Part shown: positions 8,184 through 12,464 of the stretch, piece after piece
Layout: the number at the start of each line of letters is the position of its first letter
Position numbering within the stretch: the first letter of the stretch is position 1
DNA from: Temnopleurus reevesii
Taxonomy: Eukaryota; Echinodermata; Echinoidea; Temnopleuroida; Temnopleuridae
Assembly (NCBI GenBank): GCA_036244855.1
Contig: BQKZ01009598.1
Coordinates: 10,594-23,057 of the forward strand
DNA: 12,464 nt
Direction: 5' to 3'
Position numbers and translations under genes: made by a program
Notes under the pieces: model-generated
What the model was told of the DNA's origin: nothing
Database searches by the model: none
Seen by the model: only the letters and a program-made list of their open reading frames with translations

Positions 8184-8469
8184 GGGGGCGGGCACACCGT
8201 TCCGACACGGTCGGGGCCAGTGGGCCCCATCCATGGTGCGGACCATTTCCGGTTCCATGACGTCCGGGATATTCCATTCCCAGGAATCAGGGGTTTCCCT
8301 GTCAACGAGGTCCATAAGAACCCATAGCTCGCGGTTCCAATTCCTGAGACAGGAACTCCAGGCACGCCACCGGACTCCGGACCAATAGTCCCTCCATCTC
8401 CCGGTCCGCTATCGGCCCCCAAAGGAGGTCCAGGGCGGGAGGCATGTGCCCATACACGTGGCGCCTCAT
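8184..8469 (-). pseudogene. Linker segments between the conserved block and TatD
   Basis: Frame a (8469 to about 8340) reads RRHVYGHMPPALDLLWGPIA then 'REMEGLLVRSPVACLEFLSQ'. Near 8335 the protein-like reading moves to frame b with RELWVLMDLVDRETPDSWEW and 'NIPDVMEPEMV', which ends at TGA 8183-8181. The text looks like genuine coding sequence just N-terminal to a TatD fold. It contains one shift, and probably another where it meets the TatD segment. Confidence 0.5.
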
Positions 8470-8822
8470 CTTTGAGTTTGGATGTGTGTCACACCCGGGT
8501 AGGGGACAGATCTGGGTGCGCCATTTGTTCCTCGCAACCCGACCCGGAGGAGTGCCTCCTCTTCATCGGGGATACCCACCGGCCACCTGACCCGGACCGA
8601 GCCGCGGCCCGAACCTGTGCTATTGCCTGGGGCTCTAGCAGAGGTGGAGGCCCTGGCCCCACCCTACTGCCCACCGAAGTAGCCCCTGACTCCTCTGGCG
8701 CAAGATCCGGAGAGCCCTCACTAGAGGGAGTGGGAGATTGGGGTTCCCCCAGACCAGCAGGAACGGATCCCGCTGGGTCGTCTCCCCCACTTCCATGGGC
8801 TCTCCGTCATCTCTGGGTGCCA

Positions 8823-9089
8823 CCACGGGGTGAGCGGGTCAAAAAAGGTCAGCGAGGGGGCAGAGCACCCTGCGACTCCTGCAACCCTGTGACCCGCAGG
8901 CAAGGGGAACTCCCGCTGCAATACCTCGGGAGCAACGCGGCCCCTGAGGTACTCGTGCAGGCACCCCACCCAGCCCACATCTGTGGCCGTTATAGCCCGT
9001 TGATAGAAGGGCCTGCAGTGAAGGATCACCTCCTCCCAGCTGAGAGTCACTGGCTCGAGTCTGGTGATCACCCCTGGAAACGGAAGTTG
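8823..9089 (-). pseudogene. Unrecognised conserved-looking block upstream of TatD domain
   Basis: After the TGA at 9092-9090 the same frame continues through LEPVTLSWEEVILHC, RPFYQRAITATDVGWVGCLH, EYLRGRVAPEVLQREFPLPA and 'FDPLTPWWHPEM'. The text has balanced composition, several Trp, Cys and His, and no low complexity, unlike the linkers on either side. I do not recognise the domain. The fact that only this frame looks protein-like, and that it is collinear with the TatD domain on the same strand, argues that it belonged to the same polypeptide. The nonsense codon probably replaced a Trp (TGG to TGA), which is inference. Confidence 0.5.
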
Positions 9090-9432
9090 TCAACCCTCCG
9101 CCAGCCACGCTAGGAGCTGGAGTGCCCCTGTGCAGTCGGCGGTCCTGTGACTTGTTTCCTCCTCCAGTGTACCTCCCTTCCTAAGGGTACTACTCCCTTG
9201 GGTATCCTCCCCGACTAGAGTGGGCTCCTTGGACCAATCTAGGATCGGCTCCTCATCCTCCTCGGAGGCCGATCCGGACAGGTCTCCCAGGGCGGTCACC
9301 CCAGAAAAGCCCTCCTGGGCCCCAGCCCCCGAGTCCCCTGACCCAAGTGACCCCAGCCGGTCCAACCCCCTCGCGGACCAGCCAGTCCGACCGATCCCTC
9401 CATTCCTACGCCCGGCACCAGGGGCAAAACCC

Positions 9433-9519
9433 CCTGTTGGCCAAGCCCCGATGGCACCGAGGTCTCTGATCTCAGAGGTGAGGACGTCATAATCGGCGGC
9501 GTGGGTCCCGGCATGGCAT
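9433..9519. repeat. 87-bp direct repeat, copy 1
   Basis: This matches 9623-9709 with three mismatches by eye (84/87). It begins CCTGTTGGCCAAGCCCC and ends GCATGGCAT. On the minus strand it encodes 'ADYDVLTSEIRDLGAIGAWP', the start of the readable TatD-protein relic. Confidence 0.85.
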
Positions 9520-9600
9520 CCGCTTTGGCAGACTCCCTACCCCCTCCCCTGAGGATTGGGCTCCCGGTGGCCTTGATTCCTCCGATGGAACCTCCATCTG

Positions 9601-9622
9601 AAAAGAGAAAAGAAAAAAAAAA
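9601..9622. repeat. A-rich tract between the 87-bp repeats
   Basis: The tract 'aaaagagaaaagaaaaaaaa' directly precedes repeat copy 2. It could be slippage DNA at a duplication junction or the tail of a short insertion. Confidence 0.5.
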
Positions 9623-9709
9623 CCTGTTGGCCAAGCCCCGATGGCACCGAAGTCTCTGATCTCAGAGGTGAGGACGTCATAATCGGCGGTGTGGGCCCCG
9701 GCATGGCAT
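9623..9709. repeat. 87-bp direct repeat, copy 2
   Basis: Second copy, exactly 190 bases downstream of copy 1. It ends within two bases of module A1, so the edge of the duplication and the edge of the tandem array coincide. The three differences change two or three residues of the encoded minus-strand peptide. Confidence 0.85.
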
Positions 9710-9710
9710 G

Positions 9711-9988
9711 GTTTTTGATTGACAACCAATTGAAGAAAGTTGATTGATGGTGTTTTTGGAATAGGAACCTTTTTATTGAAGTCACTGTGACTGCCACTAT
9801 GACAAAAGTACCATGAAAAAACATTTGTTGTAGAACAAATGTAACCCTTGGCTTTATTTATCAACATTGCCGTGAAACTGTGTGAAAAACAATGTAGAAA
9901 ATGCAATAAATCATCAAGTATGACATCAATATTTGACAGATAACAATGAAACAATGTTGGTCGTTCCAACAATTATGAAGTCATATGG
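9711..9988. repeat. Module A, copy 1
   Basis: It starts 'gtttttgattgacaaccaat' and ends GAAGTCATATGG, as do the other A copies. It differs from A2/A3 near 'ttgattgatggtg' and in the A/T run around 9815-9835. It contains the AGTCAC-T-GTGACT inverted repeat found in every A. Confidence 0.85.
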
Positions 9989-10203
9989 TATTGCATTCTG
10001 AAGCAAAAATCATGATGGATTCGTTTTGAGTTTCCTTCAGTGGTGAATTCCTCGAGAGGCTGTCTTTCCTTCAGCCAAAATGTAACTGTATTGGGCACAA
10101 CATATGCGCAATCCCCCTGCTTGTTGAAGATACGCTCATCCCAACATTCCCCTAAAATACCATTAAACGTTTCCAAAGAATCCAAATTCAAACAAGATTT
10201 TTT
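9989..10203. repeat. Module B, copy 1
   Basis: 215 bases, identical by eye to B2. It contains CTTCAGTGGTGAATTCCTCG and CAGCCAAAATGTAACTGTAT. On the minus strand it is open for AYVVPNTVTFWLKERQPLEE. Confidence 0.85.
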
Positions 10204-10484
10204 GTTTTTGATTGACAACCAATTGAAGAAAGTCGATTGATCATGTTTTTTGGAATAGGAACCTTTTTATTGAAGTCACTGTGACTGCCACTATGACAAA
10301 AGTACCATGTGAAAAAACGTTTTTTGCAGAACAAATGTAACCCTTGGCTTTATTTATCAACATTGCCGTGAAACTGTGTGAAAAACAATGTAGAAAATGC
10401 AATAAATCATCAAGTATGACATCAATATTTGACAGATAACAATGAAACAATGTTGGTCGTTCCAACAATTATGAAGTCATATGG
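10204..10484. repeat. Module A, copy 2
   Basis: 281 bases, identical to A3 except base 10467 (a here, g at 10963). Confidence 0.9.
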
Positions 10485-10699
10485 TATTGCATTCTGAAGC
10501 AAAAATCATGATGGATTCGTTTTGAGTTTCCTTCAGTGGTGAATTCCTCGAGAGGCTGTCTTTCCTTCAGCCAAAATGTAACTGTATTGGGCACAACATA
10601 TGCGCAATCCCCCTGCTTGTTGAAGATACGCTCATCCCAACATTCCCCTAAAATACCATTAAACGTTTCCAAAGAATCCAAATTCAAACAAGATTTTTT
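10485..10699. repeat. Module B, copy 2
   Basis: 215 bases, identical by eye to B1, which points to very recent duplication or homogenisation. Confidence 0.9.
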
Positions 10700-10980
10700 G
10701 TTTTTGATTGACAACCAATTGAAGAAAGTCGATTGATCATGTTTTTTGGAATAGGAACCTTTTTATTGAAGTCACTGTGACTGCCACTATGACAAAAGTA
10801 CCATGTGAAAAAACGTTTTTTGCAGAACAAATGTAACCCTTGGCTTTATTTATCAACATTGCCGTGAAACTGTGTGAAAAACAATGTAGAAAATGCAATA
10901 AATCATCAAGTATGACATCAATATTTGACAGATAACAATGAAACAATGTTGGTCGTTCCAACGATTATGAAGTCATATGG
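10700..10980. repeat. Module A, copy 3
   Basis: This is nearly identical to A2 but is followed by module C instead of B. Its end carries 'caacgattatg', as does A5, the other copy that leads into C. Confidence 0.9.
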
Positions 10981-11357
10981 TTCAGATAGAAGGCTGAAAG
11001 TTCTGTAATGTGCATTACCACTGAATGCCATGATTTTTGGGGAAGCAGAACAGCACCAATCAGTTGAAAAATACTGAGGCAAACATACCAATAAACCAAA
11101 ATCACATGCACAAAAAGGAGAAAGAAAATTAAGTACCTTTGTTTCGGGTACATTTCGTTGATCACAAGGTATACAGGCCAAAAGGATGTCTTGTTTGATT
11201 TGAATTTAGATACACCATCAGTGTTAAGTAGAAAGCTGATATCTCTTTGTTTCGTTCACTCTGTGGAGTCTCATGAAAGAAGCCATCCTCGTCAAAATGC
11301 TGTTTGTATAAGTCTCTGTCTAAAATATCCTCAATATTATCTGGGATTAGTATTAAG
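10981..11357. repeat. Module C, copy 1
   Basis: It begins TTCAGATAGAAGGCTGAAAG. Its first 202 bases recur at 12262-12464 with one extra T there. On the minus strand its distal half continues the open frame from B3, and AACAAAG|GTACTT at about 11138 resembles a splice donor. Confidence 0.8.
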
Positions 11358-11461
11358 TTGCCTTCAGTGGTGAATTCCTCGAGAGGCTGTCTTTCCTTCA
11401 GCCAAAATGTTACTGTATTGGGCACAACATATGCCGAGCCCCCTGTTCGTTGAAGATTCAC
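11162..11461 (-). CDS. Unrecognised protein segment spanning B3-C1
   Basis: The minus strand is open for about 99 codons across the B3-C1 junction. It reads AYVVPNTVTFWLKERQPLEE, then DNIEDILDRDLYKQHFDEDG, FFHETPQSERNKEISAFYLT and 'TRHPFGLY'. The composition is protein-like (acidic helix, aromatic residues, no low complexity). A one-base shift near 11165 would continue it as LVINEMYPKQR up to a donor-like GTACTT. I do not recognise a family. The B1 and B2 copies keep the first part with an identical peptide, but there C is missing and the frame runs into unrelated sequence. B4 is frameshifted. It may be an exon of a gene caught in the array, or part of a transposon. No start codon context or acceptor is conserved among copies. 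Confidence 0.35.
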   Translation of the reverse strand: MNLQRTGGSAYVVPNTVTFWLKERQPLEEFTTEGNLILIPDNIEDILDRDLYKQHFDEDGFFHETPQSERNKEISAFYLTLMVYLNSNQTRHPFGLYTL

Positions 11462-11530
11462 TGATCATAAACATTCCCCAAGAATGTCATTAAACCTTTC
11501 CAAAGAATCCAAAGTCAAATGAGATTTTTT
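11358..11530. repeat. Module B, copy 3 (shortened)
   Basis: It matches B1/B2 from CTTCAGTGGTGAATTCCTCG onward but lacks their first 45 or so bases, which are replaced by module C. It carries several substitutions, so it is an older copy. Confidence 0.8.
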
Positions 11531-11801
11531 GTTTTTGATTGACAACCAATTGAAGAAAGTCGATTGATCGTGTTTTTTGGAACAGAAACTTCTTTATCGA
11601 AGTCACTGTGACTGCCACTATGACAAAAGTACCATGCAAAGACGGTTGTTTTAGAACAAATGTAACCTTTGGCTTTACAGTGCTGTGAAATTGTGTAAAA
11701 TTCAATGTAGAAAATACAATAAATCATTAAGTATGACATCAATATTTGACAGATAACAATGAAGCAATGTTAGCCTTTACAGCAATTATGAAGTCATATG
11801 G
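11531..11801. repeat. Module A, copy 4
   Basis: A diverged copy with small deletions relative to A2, for example near 11676-11700, where the 'ttatttatcaacattg' text is shortened. Confidence 0.8.
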
Positions 11802-11983
11802 GATTGCATCCTGGAGCAACAATCATGATGGATTAATTTTGAGTTTCCTTCAGTGGTGAATTCCTCGAGAGGCTGCTTTCCTTCAGCCAAAATGTAACTG
11901 TATTTGGCGCATATGCCGAGCCCTCATTCCATTGAAGATACGCTTATCCCAACATTCCCGTAGAATGTCAAATGAGATTTTCT
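11802..11983. repeat. Module B, copy 4 (internally deleted)
   Basis: It has the B1-type head ('tgatggatta-attttgagtttcc') but lacks internal bases, including part of the 'tgggcacaacatatg' stretch and the 'cattaaacgtttccaaag' stretch. Confidence 0.75.
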
Positions 11984-12261
11984 GTTTTCGATTGTCAACC
12001 AATTAATGAGAGTCGATTGATGGTATTTTTGGAATAGGAACCTTTTTATTGAAGTCACTGTGACTGCCACCATTACAAAAGTACCATGAAAAAAAATGGT
12101 TGTTGTAGAACAAATGTAACCTTTGGCTTAATTTATCAACAGTGCCGTGAAACTGTGTAAAAACAATGTAGAAAATACAATAAATCATCAAGTATGACAA
12201 CAATATTTGACAGATAGCAAAAAACAGTGTTGGCCTTTACAACGATTATGAAGTCATATAG
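11984..12261. repeat. Module A, copy 5
   Basis: A diverged A copy beginning GTTTTCGATTGTCAACC. It ends 'gaagtcatata' and leads directly into C2. Confidence 0.8.
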
Positions 12262-12464
12262 TTCAGATAGAAGGCTGAAAGTTCTGTAATGTGCATTACC
12301 ACTGAATGCCATGATTTTTTGGGGAAGCAGAACAGCACCAATCAATTGAAAAATACTGAGGCAAACATACCAATAAACCAAAATCACATGCACAAAAAGG
12401 AGAAAGAAAATTAAGTACCTTTGTTTCGGGTACATTTCGTTGATCACAAGGTATACAGGCCAAA
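12262..12464. repeat. Module C, copy 2 (cut by window end)
   Basis: It is almost identical to 10981-11182, including the GTACTT donor-like site. The window stops inside the module, so the array continues to the right. Confidence 0.85.

Larger units (their letters stand above)
7541..9533 (-). pseudogene. Decayed large protein with C-terminal TatD-type nuclease domain
   Basis: Protein-like text runs down the minus strand through the whole GC-rich island but jumps between frames. It begins with 'ADYDVLTSEIRD' and an acidic/Ser-rich linker (SASEEDEEP) and is interrupted by TGA at 9092-9090. In the same frame it continues with a conserved-looking block, then a Gly/Pro/Ser-rich linker, a block with 'HVYGHMPPALDLLWGP', 'RELWVLMDLVDRETP', and finally a TatD-family metal-dependent hydrolase domain ending at TAA 7543-7541. 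Reading-frame changes fall near 8820-8470, 8335, 8190, 8060, 7985 and 7790. TatD-family proteins are metal-dependent 3'-5' nucleases; animal TATDN2 has the same layout of a long disordered N-terminus and a C-terminal TatD domain. That this copy is TATDN2-related is inference. As it stands it cannot make the protein. Confidence 0.7.
9711..12464. repeat. Composite tandem array of modules A, B and C
   Basis: Three modules repeat in direct orientation in the order A1-B1-A2-B2-A3-C1-B3-A4-B4-A5-C2, and the window ends inside C2. The units B1A2 (9989-10484) and B2A3 (10485-10980) have a 496-bp period and differ at one base by eye. A3-C1-B3-A4-B4 (10700-11983) gives a higher-order unit of about 1284 bp, because A5-C2 restarts the A3-C1 pattern. 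The outer copies are more divergent (small indels) than the central pair. Confidence 0.9.

Noticed and set aside
7913..8260. Plus-strand open frame opposite the TatD domain
   Set aside because: Low-complexity Pro/Arg/Ser translation, and the minus strand carries clear TatD motifs over the same bases.
8472..9113. Plus-strand open frame of 213 codons in the GC-rich island
   Set aside because: The translation is Pro/Gly/Arg/Ser-rich with no motif, and it lies opposite the minus-strand TatD-linked protein text. It is open because GC-rich DNA is poor in stop codons.
9711..9988. AATAAA-like hexamers in each A module as polyadenylation signals
   Set aside because: They occur on both strands in AT-rich text and are not tied to any coding end.
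10151..10153. Possible splice acceptor (ggtattttAG) in module B on the minus strand
   Set aside because: The AG is not kept in B3 or B4, so it is not supported as a functional site across the array.

Overview
The window looks like nuclear DNA of a metazoan, most likely a marine invertebrate such as an echinoderm or hemichordate. This rests on spliced, widely spaced exons with good GT/AG boundaries, long AT-rich non-coding stretches, and a dense mix of eroded transposon pieces. The species level is a guess. Nothing bacterial (operons, ribosome binding sites) is present, and no RNA gene or CRISPR array was found.

Layout. Bases 1-300 are CpG-containing and hold three perfect CRE octamers, an E-box and an NRF1-like site, as in an animal promoter whose gene may lie left of the window. 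Bases 301-2257 are AT-rich non-coding DNA, including a probable dispersed repeat (about 1740-2010). On the minus strand, 4388 to 2258 holds three exons of a MULE-transposase-like protein family. Exons 1 and 2 join in phase, but the catalytic core expected between exons 2 and 3 is absent and those exons do not join in phase. Just upstream of it, about 4485-4710 is a truncated Ty3/Gypsy-type integrase fragment with an in-frame stop. Bases 4711-6828 hold no gene I can defend: a CA-rich tract, a few inverted repeats and GC-rich filler. Bases 6829-6995 look like the end of a TA-flanked DNA transposon with subterminal TAGCGGCC repeats.

After an AT-rich spacer with a perfect hairpin (7386-7540), the composition jumps to a GC-rich island (7541 to about 9600). 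On the minus strand it carries a decayed large protein ending in a TatD-type metal-dependent nuclease domain. Four of the metal-ligand motifs are legible but spread over three reading frames, with at least five frameshifts and one nonsense codon. An 87-bp segment of this island is duplicated at its edge.

From 9711 to the window end lies a composite tandem array of three modules (A about 280 bp, B about 215 bp, C about 377 bp) in the order A-B-A-B-A-C-B-A-B-A-C. Two adjacent 496-bp units differ at one base by eye, and the A-C-B-A-B block implies a higher-order period of about 1284 bp. One module junction (B3-C1) is open on the minus strand for a protein segment I do not recognise.

The genes do not form a working pathway. 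The region reads as a transposon graveyard plus a young, homogenising tandem array.
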